Source of the DNA: an uncultured bacterium
GTDB taxonomy: Bacteria; Cyanobacteriota; Vampirovibrionia; Gastranaerophilales; Gastranaerophilaceae
Length of the DNA stretch: 64,000 nucleotides
NCBI GenBank assembly: GCA_948964545.1
Contig: CAREDV010000002.1
Coordinates: forward strand, 339,983-403,982
Direction: 5' to 3'
This document shows positions 8,364 to 17,695 of the stretch, piece after piece (the stretch's first letter is position 1; every line of letters begins with the position of its first letter). The position numbers and the translations under genes are program-made. The notes under the pieces were generated by a model, which saw only the letters and a program-made list of their open reading frames with translations, made no database searches and was not told where the DNA came from.

Positions 8364-9938
8364 ATGAATCTATTAATAAATGCAGCACAAAAATACGGTT
8401 ATACCCCAAAAATTAACCCTAAAACAGAAGTGAAACCGCAGTCTGCACAATTTGAACAAAAGTCGCATTCAAATTCTTATGTTGATACAAGCATTTTTTA
8501 TATTAACGATATTCATGGCAGAATCGGCAATATGGCACGTATTTACTCTGCCAAAATGGTTTATGATGCGGTAAATATTAATAAAAATAATGACAAACTT
8601 GTCCTATCAGCAGGTGATATTTCTGCAGGAGCTGATGAACATATTATTAAAGCTGCAAATGCTTATATGAACGGTATGGGGCTTGATGCGGTATCAGACG
8701 GTAATCATGAATATGATGCAAATCCAAATGTTATTGCAAAAGCAAAGAAAAACGCTAAATTTAAAAGTCTTGGTATGAATTTACAGATTCCTAAAGGAAA
8801 TCCTTTGGAAAATATAATCGAAAAATCATTTGTGTTAGAGAGAAACGGACATAAATATGGTATCATTGGACTTGCTCCGCCAGATTTACATGAAAGAATT
8901 CGTGATAATGAATCAAGAAAACAAATAGGTGTTGATGATTTCGATAAAACAATCAAAGATATTCAACACCAGGTTGATGAATTTAATAAACAGGGTATAA
9001 ATAAAATTATACTGCTTTCTCATTGCGGTTTAACAAAAGACCAAAAAATCGCAAAAGAAACTTCAGGTGTAGATGTTATTATAGGCGGACATACGCACGA
9101 TTTATTAGACAATATCGTAAAAGATAAAAACTTGTTCTATTCTAAGTCTAATGAACCTGTAATTATCACTCAGGGTGGAAAAGATGGTGAATATTTCGGT
9201 GAATTAAAGCTTTCTTTTGATGATAAAGGTGTTATTGTAAAAGCACAAAACAACGTAACTTCATCTAATGGATTTAAACGTAATAGAGTTTTGAAAGGCG
9301 TTTTTGACCAGATTTTAGGTAAACCTGAACATTTAGGTGAAATAAAATCAGCTACAGGCCCGACAAAAAACAGACTTATTGATCCAAATCCGAACGGATA
9401 TTTTATTATGGATGCAGTAAGAAATGAGTTCGATACTGATTTAGCACTTATTAATGTTGGTAATATCAGAGGTTTCTTTGAAGCAGGCCCTATAGATTCA
9501 AGACAGGTTTTTGAAGTTGTACCATTGAAAAACAATATGGTAAAACTTAAATTAACAGAAAAAGAAATAGTTGATGCACTCAAAAATGGCGCAAAATCGT
9601 TTATTAATCCAGGAAACAAACCTAGTATTGTTATACCGTCAGGATTGAAATATACAGTAACTAGAAATGGTGAAATTAGAGCAGCATCATTTATTGATAA
9701 ACAGGGAAAAGAAGTTTCTATTGATGTTAACAACCCAAATCCTAATAAAATTTATACAGTAGCAACAGACGATTTCTTTGCATCTGGCGGTGACAACTTA
9801 ATTTCAAACAAAATTGCATCAAACGAAGTTGATGAAAAATTTGATTTTGATAAAGACAAATTAACCTGCGACTATATTAAAAAGCTGGAACAACCGATTG
9901 AAATAAAAGATGACGGCAGAATTACGGTAATAGATTAA
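8364..9938 (+). CDS. 5'-nucleotidase/UshA-family metallophosphoesterase
   Basis: This 524-residue protein has the two-domain layout of the UshA/5'-nucleotidase family. The N-terminal metallophosphatase domain has NDIHG (Asp49, His51), SAGDIS, GNHE, LLSHCG and GGHTH as metal ligands. The C-terminal 5_nucleotid_C domain includes NVGNIRGFFEAG and TVATDDFFASGGDN. These enzymes dephosphorylate nucleotides or related esters. Characterised relatives are usually periplasmic with a Sec signal. Here the first 42 residues are polar (MNLLINAAQKYGYTPKI...) and not a Sec signal, so localisation is unclear. The start has AAAGGTGG upstream. The stop overlaps the convergent sigma gene by 4 nt. Confidence 0.85.
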   Translation: MNLLINAAQKYGYTPKINPKTEVKPQSAQFEQKSHSNSYVDTSIFYINDIHGRIGNMARIYSAKMVYDAVNINKNNDKLVLSAGDISAGADEHIIKAANAYMNGMGLDAVSDGNHEYDANPNVIAKAKKNAKFKSLGMNLQIPKGNPLENIIEKSFVLERNGHKYGIIGLAPPDLHERIRDNESRKQIGVDDFDKTIKDIQHQVDEFNKQGINKIILLSHCGLTKDQKIAKETSGVDVIIGGHTHDLLDNIVKDKNLFYSKSNEPVIITQGGKDGEYFGELKLSFDDKGVIVKAQNNVTSSNGFKRNRVLKGVFDQILGKPEHLGEIKSATGPTKNRLIDPNPNGYFIMDAVRNEFDTDLALINVGNIRGFFEAGPIDSRQVFEVVPLKNNMVKLKLTEKEIVDALKNGAKSFINPGNKPSIVIPSGLKYTVTRNGEIRAASFIDKQGKEVSIDVNNPNPNKIYTVATDDFFASGGDNLISNKIASNEVDEKFDFDKDKLTCDYIKKLEQPIEIKDDGRITVID

Positions 9939-10597
9939 TAACCGAATTGTTCATGCGCATTTAGGTATTCTTTAACCGTGTTCAGTGATGATTGTACAAT
10001 ACGTGTAACACGTGACGGTGATAAGCCAACCTGTGTTGCAATATCTTTTACCTGCATGTTTCTGTAGAAACGATATTCTACAACTGTTCTTTCTTTTGCA
10101 GGAAGTTTTGCAATAGCTGCTCTAATCATACGGCCCATTTCGGTAATCTCTGCCTGTTCATCAGGCTGAGCATGCCCGTCTTTTAAGAAATCAAATGGAG
10201 AATCGTTATCGCTTGCAGCAGCAGCTAAGCCGTCAATACTTAAGATGGTTTCGTAAACAGCTTCACGCACTTTAGCTTTTTGCATATCCATGCCTTCAAC
10301 TGCTTCTTCTTCATCGTATTCATCGTCAGCTTTATGTTTTAGAGAATACCATTTATATCTTATTCTTAATTCGTTTCTTATAGCCCATCTTACGGCAGTT
10401 GCAATATATGCGGCATTATATTTTTCTAACTGTTCTGGAGTTTTATTTTTAATCAAAACCTGAACGGCCAAAATGCCGATAGAAACAAGTTCTTCATAGT
10501 CTACCATGTGTGACGGTATACGTCTGTGTTCTACTTTGGCAACTCTTTGCACTAAATCTATATATTCTTGTAATTTATTTTTATTCTGCATAACCAT
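9935..10597 (-). CDS. Sigma-70 family sigma factor, FliA-like
   Basis: The product has about 220 residues with sigma region 2 (DYEELVSIGILAVQVLI ... ATAVRWAIRNELRIRYK) and a clear region 4 (LPAKERTVVEYRFYRNMQVKDIATQVGLSPSRVTRIVQSSL). Region 3 is short, and an acidic linker lies between. This layout fits FliA/WhiG or group 3 sigma factors better than a housekeeping sigma. It lies directly downstream of flhB, supporting a role in flagellar or export genes. There is no good ribosome site before ATG 10597 or the in-frame ATG 10591. A TATAAT lies 7 nt before 10591, so a leaderless start at 10591 is possible. Confidence 0.8.
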   Translation of the reverse strand: MVMQNKNKLQEYIDLVQRVAKVEHRRIPSHMVDYEELVSIGILAVQVLIKNKTPEQLEKYNAAYIATAVRWAIRNELRIRYKWYSLKHKADDEYDEEEAVEGMDMQKAKVREAVYETILSIDGLAAAASDNDSPFDFLKDGHAQPDEQAEITEMGRMIRAAIAKLPAKERTVVEYRFYRNMQVKDIATQVGLSPSRVTRIVQSSLNTVKEYLNAHEQFGY

Positions 10598-10624
10598 GAT
10601 TATAAATATATTCTAGCATAGATT

Positions 10625-11701
10625 TTATTTTATATTACCTTTATTTGTAGTATTTTTCAAGTTGTATACAAAAAGTAAAATTTCTGCTATTGCTTTGTAC
10701 AATTCGGGCGGAATCTGCTGGTTTAAATCGACCATTTTGTAAAGTGCTCTGGCAACTGGAGCGTTTTCTATGACAGGGATTCCATGTTCTTTTGCGATTC
10801 CTATAATTTTTTTTGCAATAAGTTCTGTACCTTTTGCAATTAACATAGGAGATGACATTTCTTCAGCTTTATATTTTAAAGCGCATGCTATGTGTGTCGG
10901 GTTTGTAACGACAAAATCCGCGTCGGGCACAGCATCCATCATGCCTCTTTGAAGCATCTGCATACGGCGCTGGCGAAGTGCTGCTTTAACATTTGGATCG
11001 CCTTCTGTGTTTTTGTATTCATCTTTAATTTCTTTAAAAGACATTTTTTGGTCTTTTAGAAATTTCCATTTAGTAACCCCGTAGTCTGCAGCAGCAATGA
11101 CTAAAAAGGCAATACAGGCTTTAAAAATAAAGTCTGTAATAAGTTTGCCGAATTCTATCATTACCGCAAAATTATTGTCTATTGCCGCAAGCATCAGTAT
11201 AGTTTCGATATGCGACATATAAACGCTGTAGCCTATAAAGCCAAGCAAAACTACTTTAACAATATTTTTAAATAGTTCAAAGAGAGTTTTTATGGACATT
11301 ATATTCTTAAAATATTTTGTGGGGTTAAGTTTATCAAGTTTTGGCACAAGCGGTGCAGTAGCGACAAGCGGGCCTACTTGAATAAAATCTGCCATAATTG
11401 CAACAAACCACGCAATAAATAATATTGGTCCTATAATAAGAACAGTACATTTTATGGTTATTGACAAAATATATGTTAACCCGATGTCAGATAAGTGACC
11501 ATTTGGAATTTGTTCATAAAGAAGGGTATAAAGCTGTATAATCTGATCCCAAATAAACGGGGCAAGTCCGAAGATTACAGTAAATAAAATAAGCAATGAA
11601 ACAGCAGTTGAAAAGTCTTTTGACTTGACAACCTGCCCTTCTTTTCTTGCCTGCTCGAGTTTTCTCGGGGTGGCATCAAACTGTTTATCTTCATCACCCA
11701 T
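10625..11701 (-). CDS. flhB: Flagellar/type III export switch protein FlhB
   Basis: The 358 residues match full-length FlhB/SctU. The N-terminus ATPRKLEQARKEGQVVKSKD is typical and four membrane segments fall between about 30 and 210. A cytoplasmic autocleavage domain carries NPTH at 267-270, followed by ALKY. FlhB sits at the inner membrane base of the export gate and switches substrate class after self-cleavage between Asn and Pro. No other flagellar structural gene lies next to it. The sigma gene starts 27 bp downstream. The start has AAGGAAA upstream and an extended -10 (11722-11730). Flagellar and injectisome versions cannot be separated from this gene alone. Confidence 0.92.
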   Translation of the reverse strand: MGDEDKQFDATPRKLEQARKEGQVVKSKDFSTAVSLLILFTVIFGLAPFIWDQIIQLYTLLYEQIPNGHLSDIGLTYILSITIKCTVLIIGPILFIAWFVAIMADFIQVGPLVATAPLVPKLDKLNPTKYFKNIMSIKTLFELFKNIVKVVLLGFIGYSVYMSHIETILMLAAIDNNFAVMIEFGKLITDFIFKACIAFLVIAAADYGVTKWKFLKDQKMSFKEIKDEYKNTEGDPNVKAALRQRRMQMLQRGMMDAVPDADFVVTNPTHIACALKYKAEEMSSPMLIAKGTELIAKKIIGIAKEHGIPVIENAPVARALYKMVDLNQQIPPELYKAIAEILLFVYNLKNTTNKGNIK

Positions 11702-11721
11702 ATGCTATTTCCTTAATAAAT

Positions 11722-11730
11722 ATTATAGCA
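11722..11730 (-). promoter_or_regulatory. Extended -10 promoter of flhB
   Basis: TGC-TATAAT is read on the minus strand 21 nt before the flhB start, just downstream of the deoC stop. No good -35 is seen. The ribosome site AAGGAAA lies between this box and the ATG. Confidence 0.5.
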
Positions 11731-11733
11731 TGG

Positions 11734-12369
11734 TCAAGAAATTATTTTTACACCCGAACTTGTGCCTAAGCGTTCTGCGCCTGCTTCAAGCATTTTTAAT
11801 GCTGTTTCTTTATCGCGGATTCCGCCTGAAGCTTTTACTTTCAAGCCGTATGGTGAAACTGTATCAAACATAAGTTTTACATCTTCAGCTTTTGCACCGA
11901 CACCATTTTTTACAAAACCTGTTGAAGTTTTTACAAAATCAGCTTTTGCTTCTATACAAAGTTCGCATGCTTTTTTTATTTCGTCTTTGTCAAGCAAATC
12001 TGTTTCTAAAATTACTTTTAAAGGCTTGTCTTTGCAAGCTTCTTTAACCGTTTTGATATCATTAACAACATAATCGTAATCTTTATTTTTTAGAGCAGTA
12101 ACATTTATTACCATATCAATTTCATCTGCGCCGTCTTGGACTGCCTTTGATGTTTCAAATGCTTTAACATCTGGTCTGTTTGCGCCGAGAGGGAAACCTA
12201 CAACAGTTACGACTTTGCTTTCATTAAGATGTTTTTTTGCAAGTTTTACATAAGCTGGATTGATACACACGCCCAGAAATTTGTGTTCGTTTGCTTCATC
12301 AAAAAGCTTTATAAAATCCTCTAATCTTGCATCCTGTTTTAATAATGTGTGTTCAATATGTTTATTCAT
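11734..12369 (-). CDS. deoC: Deoxyribose-phosphate aldolase
   Basis: The 211-residue product from ATG 12369 is a class I aldolase of the DeoC family. It has TLLKQDA near the start and ADEIDMVINV. The Schiff-base lysine motif is FVKTSTGF and the second active-site lysine is in VKASGGIRD. It cleaves 2-deoxyribose-5-phosphate to glyceraldehyde-3-phosphate and acetaldehyde in deoxynucleoside salvage. AAGGAAGG lies just before the chosen ATG. The frame stays open upstream to 13083, but that part is antisense to the SulP gene and is not protein-like. Confidence 0.93.
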   Translation of the reverse strand: MNKHIEHTLLKQDARLEDFIKLFDEANEHKFLGVCINPAYVKLAKKHLNESKVVTVVGFPLGANRPDVKAFETSKAVQDGADEIDMVINVTALKNKDYDYVVNDIKTVKEACKDKPLKVILETDLLDKDEIKKACELCIEAKADFVKTSTGFVKNGVGAKAEDVKLMFDTVSPYGLKVKASGGIRDKETALKMLEAGAERLGTSSGVKIIS

Positions 12370-12388
12370 AAACCCCTTCCTTTGTAAC

Positions 12389-12417
12389 TTGATTATATCA
12401 TAAAGTTTATTTATAAT
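12389..12417 (+). promoter_or_regulatory. Promoter of the SulP gene (leaderless type)
   Basis: TTGATT, a 17-bp spacer and TATAAT end seven bases before ATG 12425. Initiation would fall at or next to the A of the start codon. There is no ribosome site between the -10 box and the ATG. Confidence 0.7.
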
Positions 12418-12424
12418 GAATTTT

Positions 12425-14020
12425 ATGAAAAACAGATTAAGAATTTTTGCGGGTGATATTCTGGGCGGGCTAAACGCCTCAATTATTACTCTGCCGCAGG
12501 CTTTAGCTTTTGGTGTTGCAACAGGATTTGGTGCAAGCGCAGGTATCTGGGGCGCTATTATTCTCTGTTTTATTGCAGGGATTTTGGGGACAAAAGTTCC
12601 GATGATTTCAGGTGCTACAGGGCCTGTCGCTATTGTAATCGCATCTGTTATGTATGATTTGAATAAAGATTTAAATGCAATTATTTTTATTATGTTTCTG
12701 GCGGGGATTTTGCAGATTATATTGTCTTTGACAAAGCTTCCAGAGATTGTAAAATATGTTCCATACCCTGTTATTTCAGGGTTTATGAACGGTGTCGGCG
12801 TAATTATTATAATTATGCAGTTAAATCCGTTATTTGGCATGAATGCTTCATCAAATACGATTGAAAGTATTGAAAATTTGTTTAAGGGAACTCCAAATAT
12901 TGAAGCGCTTGCAATTGGTTTATTGACACTTGCAATTGTATTTTTCTTCCCTAAAAAATGGGGGAAATATGTGCCGTCGCAAATTCTGGCGCTTATTATC
13001 TGCACATTTTTATCAATGGGGTTGGATGTAGCAAGAATTTCTGAAATTTCTGTATCTTTACCTGCCGTTAATCTTCCGCACACAAATTTACATGATTTTA
13101 TAACTTATTTTCAATATTCGGTTATGCTTGCGGTAATTTTATCCTCAGAAAGTCTTTTGACAGGGCTTGTGTGCACTTCTATTACAAAGGTTCAGTTATC
13201 ACCGAAAAGAATACTTGCATCTCAAGGTGTCGGAAATATTTGCTGTGCGTTAACAGGAACTCTGCCAGGCTCTGCTGCTACCATGAGAACTGTTGCTGGT
13301 TTAAAATCAGGTGCATCGACAAGATTTACGCCTGTTGTGACAGCTTTTATTCTTGTGCTTTTGATTTATAAGTTTTCGGGATTTGTTTCTCAAATTCCTT
13401 TATGTGTGCTTGCAGGAATTTTGATAAAAATCGGTTATGATATTATTGATACTAAATTTTTGAAAGTTTTAAAACTCGCGCCAAAAGATGATTTATGGGT
13501 GCTTTCGGTTGTATTTTTGCTAACCGTATTTTATAACCTGATAGTTGCGGTTGGGGCAGGAATTACGCTAGCATCACTTTTATATGCAAAAAGAGCTGCT
13601 GATAAGGCAAAGCTTATTGATAAAACTGTTTATGACAAAAATTTAATTCTTGCAGAAAAATTAGTTGAGAAGAAATATAAGCATAAAATCCGTGTAGTTC
13701 ATATTAGCGGTGCGTTTTTCTTTGGGTCTGCTACCCAATTGATTTCTCAGTTTGATGAATTTCTTGGAACGCGTTATTTAATTCTTGTTTATGACAGTGA
13801 GGATTTACTTGATATTTCGGCTGTATTTGCGCTTGAAGATATTATATTACGCCTTAAATCACAGCATATTAAAATTTTGCTTGTTTTAAGAAATAATGAA
13901 GTTTTTGAACAGCTTAAAAATCATGGCATTGACAAACAAATCGGAAAAGTTTATTTCTCCGAATTTGAAGCAATAGAACATGCAAAAATATCTTGTAAAA
14001 AACGAATAAAACGTAATTAG
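12425..14020 (+). CDS. SulP-family anion transporter with STAS domain
   Basis: The roughly 530-residue protein has about 12 hydrophobic segments. It carries SulP motifs near the start (LGGLNASIITLPQALAFGVA, ISGATGPVAIV) and a central GTLPGSAATMRTVAG. The C-terminal STAS domain (about 420-520) contains DLLDISAVFALED. SulP proteins move sulfate, bicarbonate, dicarboxylates or other anions; the substrate cannot be read here. ATG 12416 overlaps the -10 box, so 12425 (MKNRLRIFAGD) is preferred and would be leaderless. Divergent from deoC, and its stop overlaps the phosphohexomutase gene by 4 nt. Confidence 0.88.
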   Translation: MKNRLRIFAGDILGGLNASIITLPQALAFGVATGFGASAGIWGAIILCFIAGILGTKVPMISGATGPVAIVIASVMYDLNKDLNAIIFIMFLAGILQIILSLTKLPEIVKYVPYPVISGFMNGVGVIIIIMQLNPLFGMNASSNTIESIENLFKGTPNIEALAIGLLTLAIVFFFPKKWGKYVPSQILALIICTFLSMGLDVARISEISVSLPAVNLPHTNLHDFITYFQYSVMLAVILSSESLLTGLVCTSITKVQLSPKRILASQGVGNICCALTGTLPGSAATMRTVAGLKSGASTRFTPVVTAFILVLLIYKFSGFVSQIPLCVLAGILIKIGYDIIDTKFLKVLKLAPKDDLWVLSVVFLLTVFYNLIVAVGAGITLASLLYAKRAADKAKLIDKTVYDKNLILAEKLVEKKYKHKIRVVHISGAFFFGSATQLISQFDEFLGTRYLILVYDSEDLLDISAVFALEDIILRLKSQHIKILLVLRNNEVFEQLKNHGIDKQIGKVYFSEFEAIEHAKISCKKRIKRN

Positions 14021-16251
14021 AAATTATATTCGGGAATTACAAATGGTGCATTGTTTGCATCTTTTTCAACAAATGCAAGGTAATATTCCATAGCTTTATC
14101 TTTGGTTTCGTTATAGAATTTATCGTCTATAAATTTTTTATGAAGTTCTGTTCTGTCACCCGAATAATTACCGAGGTTTTCTGCATAAGTTTCAATTATA
14201 CCTTTGTCAGAACCGCCTCCGTACGCTTTTGTTTTGGCATCAGTTCCTGACGGGCGGATTTCGATATATTTATCGGTGAATTCCAGATAAGTTCCGTCGC
14301 CGACAAACTTTATTGAAACAAGGTTGTCAAAAATAAGACTCTTGAATGCATCATTCAAAACTTCTTTGACATTATTAAGTGTCATTTTTTCCTCTTTCAC
14401 GCCCATTGCCATTGAAAGGTAGAATAAATCATTTTTTGTACGTTTAGCTTCGCCCTCAATTTTAGCAGTTTTGAGTTTGTTAATATCAGGTTCGGATTCG
14501 TTATAATAAGCGATATCAACGCGGGTGTCAAAACGTCCAATAATTTCGTTTTCATCAAATATTTGAACCAAATATTGCGACAGCGGAGTTTTGTCGAGTT
14601 TCGAAATTAAAGCTGAGGCAACAATAATTGCTTCTGTTGCGGATTTTTCTCTCATAGCAACAGCGTATCTGCCGTGCTGGGATTTGATAAGTTCTTCTGT
14701 GCCCATAATCATTCCGCCTGATTCTTCACCGCCAAACAATAATCTCGGGTCTTGACCAAGATTTATTGGATTTCCGAAAACATCATCTACAATAACTTCT
14801 CTGCCAAGCTGTGCTTCAACTTTTTTCATAATATTTGCTATTTCTTTGAAGCCTACAGGTACATTAACAACTTTTACACCCTGTTTTTTGGCCCATTCAT
14901 CCCACGAAATTGCAGATGCAGTTGTTTTAATCATAAATCTCGGGTGCTTATTCCATAAGTCTTGTGTTTTCAATTGTTTTGCCCAGAAATCCATAAGCAT
15001 CAAAAAAGCTTGATTTGCGGTAAAGACTGTTAATATTGTATCGTGATTAAGCTGAATATAATCAATTCCTGCTTTCTCAAGTTCGGGTATTCTTGAAATA
15101 CTTTCAGTCTGTGTAATTGTCAATCTGTCATGATCAGGGTCAGTAATCAATACTGCAGTACCGATTGGCATATCCTTTAATTTTTCGTCGTAATGCATTG
15201 TTTCAATTACGGGGAAAAACTTTTTGCCGTTTTCTCTTTTTGCAATAACAGTCGCATCTACTGAATAATCGTAGAAAGCGCCGTTCTTATTATATTTGCC
15301 GATAGAATGGAAAAACGGATCTTCCTCAATATTAAACCATACAAATTTGTCTGAAATGCCGAGTTTTTTTAATACTCTGTTTAAAGTCCTATACGCAGAA
15401 CCGCCAACATTTTCGATTACGATTTTGCCGTTTAAAGCTTTTATTAAGTCAAGACTGCTTTTTTGTGCAACTCCAGATTTTAGGTATTCAACATATAAAT
15501 CCACACCGTCATCAACATTTGAGAGAACTTTTTCATCAATCAATGGGTTATCTTCCGCTGAAATTTTAATTTCATAAGTTCCGTTTTTCTCTGTTTCGTC
15601 AAAAATCTGTTGAATTTTATTGACAAATTCCATTGATTCTTCGGGCAGATACTGGCTCCCTTGCGAGTTCAAATCTTTTGTTGCGTTTTTAACAGAAATT
15701 CCGTGGCTTGATGTAATGTATTCACCGCCAAGCAAATCCATTTTAAATGCTAAAAATGAAGCAAGCCAAATAGGAATTGTTTTTCTCATTTCAGGAACAA
15801 GAGTTTTTATGCCGTTTGCCGCTTGAACACGAGCAATTGCATCCAAGAATAATTCTGAATTATAGCGGACTTCTCTGCCTGCAACTTTTACAATTTTCTT
15901 ATCAATATATTTTTCTTTTGCAGCGAGTGCTTTTGCCAAAGTCGCAAGAACTATTCCGACAAGATTTATAGGAAAGCGTGTGTCTTGAGGATACAAGATA
16001 TTTTGAGGTCCTCTGATGCCTGCTGTTGATACTTTTGCCTCTTTGGCATAATTTGCAAACCATTCTTTCAAATTTAAACCTTCAGGATTTTTTTCTGCAT
16101 CAAACGGTTCAAGATGCTCTTTTTTTAGAGTGAATGTAAATTCACCTTTATTTGAAAAATCCATAAGGTTTAATTTTTTTATATAATCTGGTGTTTTATC
16201 GTAAACACTTTTAAATAATTCATTTTCAAGTTTGTTTGCAGATGTCTTCAT
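14017..16251 (-). CDS. Alpha-D-phosphohexomutase (phosphogluco/phosphomannomutase), long form
   Basis: All four phosphohexomutase loops are present. The phosphoserine loop is TSSHGISVKNATKD, the Mg-binding loop is DPDHDR, the sugar loop is GGEESGG and the phosphate loop is RPSGTDAKTKAY. At 744 residues it is clearly longer than typical PGM/PMM enzymes (about 450-580), with extra sequence mainly in the N-terminal 130 residues and between loops. It interconverts hexose 1- and 6-phosphates for envelope sugars or glycogen. The ATG has GGAGAG upstream. It is convergent with the SulP gene. Confidence 0.87.
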   Translation of the reverse strand: MKTSANKLENELFKSVYDKTPDYIKKLNLMDFSNKGEFTFTLKKEHLEPFDAEKNPEGLNLKEWFANYAKEAKVSTAGIRGPQNILYPQDTRFPINLVGIVLATLAKALAAKEKYIDKKIVKVAGREVRYNSELFLDAIARVQAANGIKTLVPEMRKTIPIWLASFLAFKMDLLGGEYITSSHGISVKNATKDLNSQGSQYLPEESMEFVNKIQQIFDETEKNGTYEIKISAEDNPLIDEKVLSNVDDGVDLYVEYLKSGVAQKSSLDLIKALNGKIVIENVGGSAYRTLNRVLKKLGISDKFVWFNIEEDPFFHSIGKYNKNGAFYDYSVDATVIAKRENGKKFFPVIETMHYDEKLKDMPIGTAVLITDPDHDRLTITQTESISRIPELEKAGIDYIQLNHDTILTVFTANQAFLMLMDFWAKQLKTQDLWNKHPRFMIKTTASAISWDEWAKKQGVKVVNVPVGFKEIANIMKKVEAQLGREVIVDDVFGNPINLGQDPRLLFGGEESGGMIMGTEELIKSQHGRYAVAMREKSATEAIIVASALISKLDKTPLSQYLVQIFDENEIIGRFDTRVDIAYYNESEPDINKLKTAKIEGEAKRTKNDLFYLSMAMGVKEEKMTLNNVKEVLNDAFKSLIFDNLVSIKFVGDGTYLEFTDKYIEIRPSGTDAKTKAYGGGSDKGIIETYAENLGNYSGDRTELHKKFIDDKFYNETKDKAMEYYLAFVEKDANNAPFVIPEYNF

Positions 16252-16343
16252 AATTTTTCTCTCCTATATTTATAAATATATACGAAAAACTTGTAATGTG
16301 CAAATTTTACATATATAATATAATTGTTGATAGGAGAGAATAA

Positions 16344-17021
16344 ATGTTCTGGGACAAAGATAAGAACTATACAAAAAGATCAGCTTCAGAATTCAATATC
16401 TGGAGAAGAATATTTCAATTTTTTATATGTAAAGTTTTTTATATGATACGTTTAAAACTTATTTATCGTCTTAAAGTTGAAGGGCTTGAAAATATACCAA
16501 AAGACAATGCTTATATTGTATGTCCTAATCATTTGTCAACGCTCGATCCACCAATGATGGTGGCGATTATGCCAAGAAGCGTTTCATTTATGGCGAAAAA
16601 AGAATTATTTGATATTCCTTTTATAAGATGGTGGATTGATTGGCTTGGAGCATTTGCTGTTAATAGAGAAAGTCTTGGCCCGTCTACGATAAAAACAGTT
16701 ATGGAAATTAAAAAAAGTGAATGGGTATTTGGTATATTTCCTCAGGGCACTAGAGGTATGCCTGGAGTTATTAGCACTGTAAATAAAGGATTTGCAGGAC
16801 TTGCAAAAATTACAAAATGTGCTGTATTGCCTGTAGGAATCACTGGTACTGATGAGGCTAAGCATTTGCCATTTACAGGCAAAGTTGTTGTAAAAATCGG
16901 CAAACCTATACCTTATGATGATAACCCTGATATTGTTGTTCAAAAATGGATTGATGCAATTCAGGAACTTACAGGCTTTAAATATGTGGAAAATGATTTA
17001 GGAGTTAAGGATGCAGAATAA
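16344..17021 (+). CDS. plsC: 1-acyl-sn-glycerol-3-phosphate acyltransferase (PlsC family), first copy
   Basis: This 225-residue protein has the acyltransferase blocks: NHLSTLDP (HX4D catalytic pair), FMAKKELF, GAFAVNRE and FPQGTRG for phosphate binding. A hydrophobic N-terminal segment (about 22-40) would anchor it to the inner membrane. PlsC acylates lysophosphatidic acid to phosphatidic acid. The start has AGGAGAG. The second PlsC-like gene overlaps its end by 11 nt. Confidence 0.88.
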   Translation: MFWDKDKNYTKRSASEFNIWRRIFQFFICKVFYMIRLKLIYRLKVEGLENIPKDNAYIVCPNHLSTLDPPMMVAIMPRSVSFMAKKELFDIPFIRWWIDWLGAFAVNRESLGPSTIKTVMEIKKSEWVFGIFPQGTRGMPGVISTVNKGFAGLAKITKCAVLPVGITGTDEAKHLPFTGKVVVKIGKPIPYDDNPDIVVQKWIDAIQELTGFKYVENDLGVKDAE

Positions 17022-17691
17022 AGAAAGAAATTATAACAGAAGATATCCGAATGAATATAATTTATTGAGGACATTGTTTTACTATGGTTTTCTTTATATA
17101 GTTGTTGTGCCGTTTATGAAGATATTTTATAATTATAAGATTACAGGACGTGAAAATCTTCCAACAAAGGCTAAGTGCGGTAAATTTATATATACTGCAA
17201 ACCACGTCTCTCATTTTGATCCGCCGATGGTTACTATGGCTTGTAACAGACCTATTGCTTATATGGCGAAAAAAGAGCTTTTTCAGAAAGGTGACAAATT
17301 TGAGTGGCTGGTAAAACGATTAGGAGCATTTGCTGTTGATAGAAGTAAGCCCGAAATCGCTACTTTTAAAACAGTTAAAGATATTCTCGCAACGAGCTGG
17401 TCTTTAGGGGTATTTCCGCAGGGTGGAATTAGACCTTACGGTTCTGATTTAGGAGAGTTAAAAAAGGGTTTTATTGTTATTGCAAAAAATGCAAAAGCTG
17501 ATATTGTACCTGTTGCAATTGCAGGATTTGACGGCTATCCTAAACTTAAACCTTTTACAAGACGCAGTGTGCATATTCATGTAGGTAAACCAATTTCTTA
17601 TCAATTGTCTGATGAAGAAATAATGCGTGAATGGTGCAGGCAAATTACTGAATATGCAGATTATCAAAATTCATTGGAACTGAGGAGTTAA
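17011..17691 (+). CDS. PlsC-family acyltransferase, second copy
   Basis: The 226 residues are a clear paralogue of the preceding gene, with matching N-terminal layout, NHVSHFDPP (HX4D), YMAKKELF and GAFAVDR. The phosphate-binding block reads FPQGGIRP instead of FPEGTR, so acceptor specificity may differ. Tandem PlsC paralogues may divide acyl-chain or acceptor use. It starts inside the end of the first copy, and its stop is 4 nt before the start of a prepilin gene. Confidence 0.82.
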   Translation: MQNKERNYNRRYPNEYNLLRTLFYYGFLYIVVVPFMKIFYNYKITGRENLPTKAKCGKFIYTANHVSHFDPPMVTMACNRPIAYMAKKELFQKGDKFEWLVKRLGAFAVDRSKPEIATFKTVKDILATSWSLGVFPQGGIRPYGSDLGELKKGFIVIAKNAKADIVPVAIAGFDGYPKLKPFTRRSVHIHVGKPISYQLSDEEIMREWCRQITEYADYQNSLELRS

Positions 17692-17695
17692 ATTT

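Noticed and set aside
9170..9733. 187-codon minus-strand ORF inside the nucleotidase gene
   Set aside because: Antisense shadow of a well-supported 5_nucleotid_C domain; no ribosome site and no recognisable motif.
12370..13083. Open frame extending deoC upstream by 238 codons
   Set aside because: It is antisense to the SulP gene, is low-complexity Ile/Pro/Lys sequence, and a good ribosome site sits at ATG 12369.
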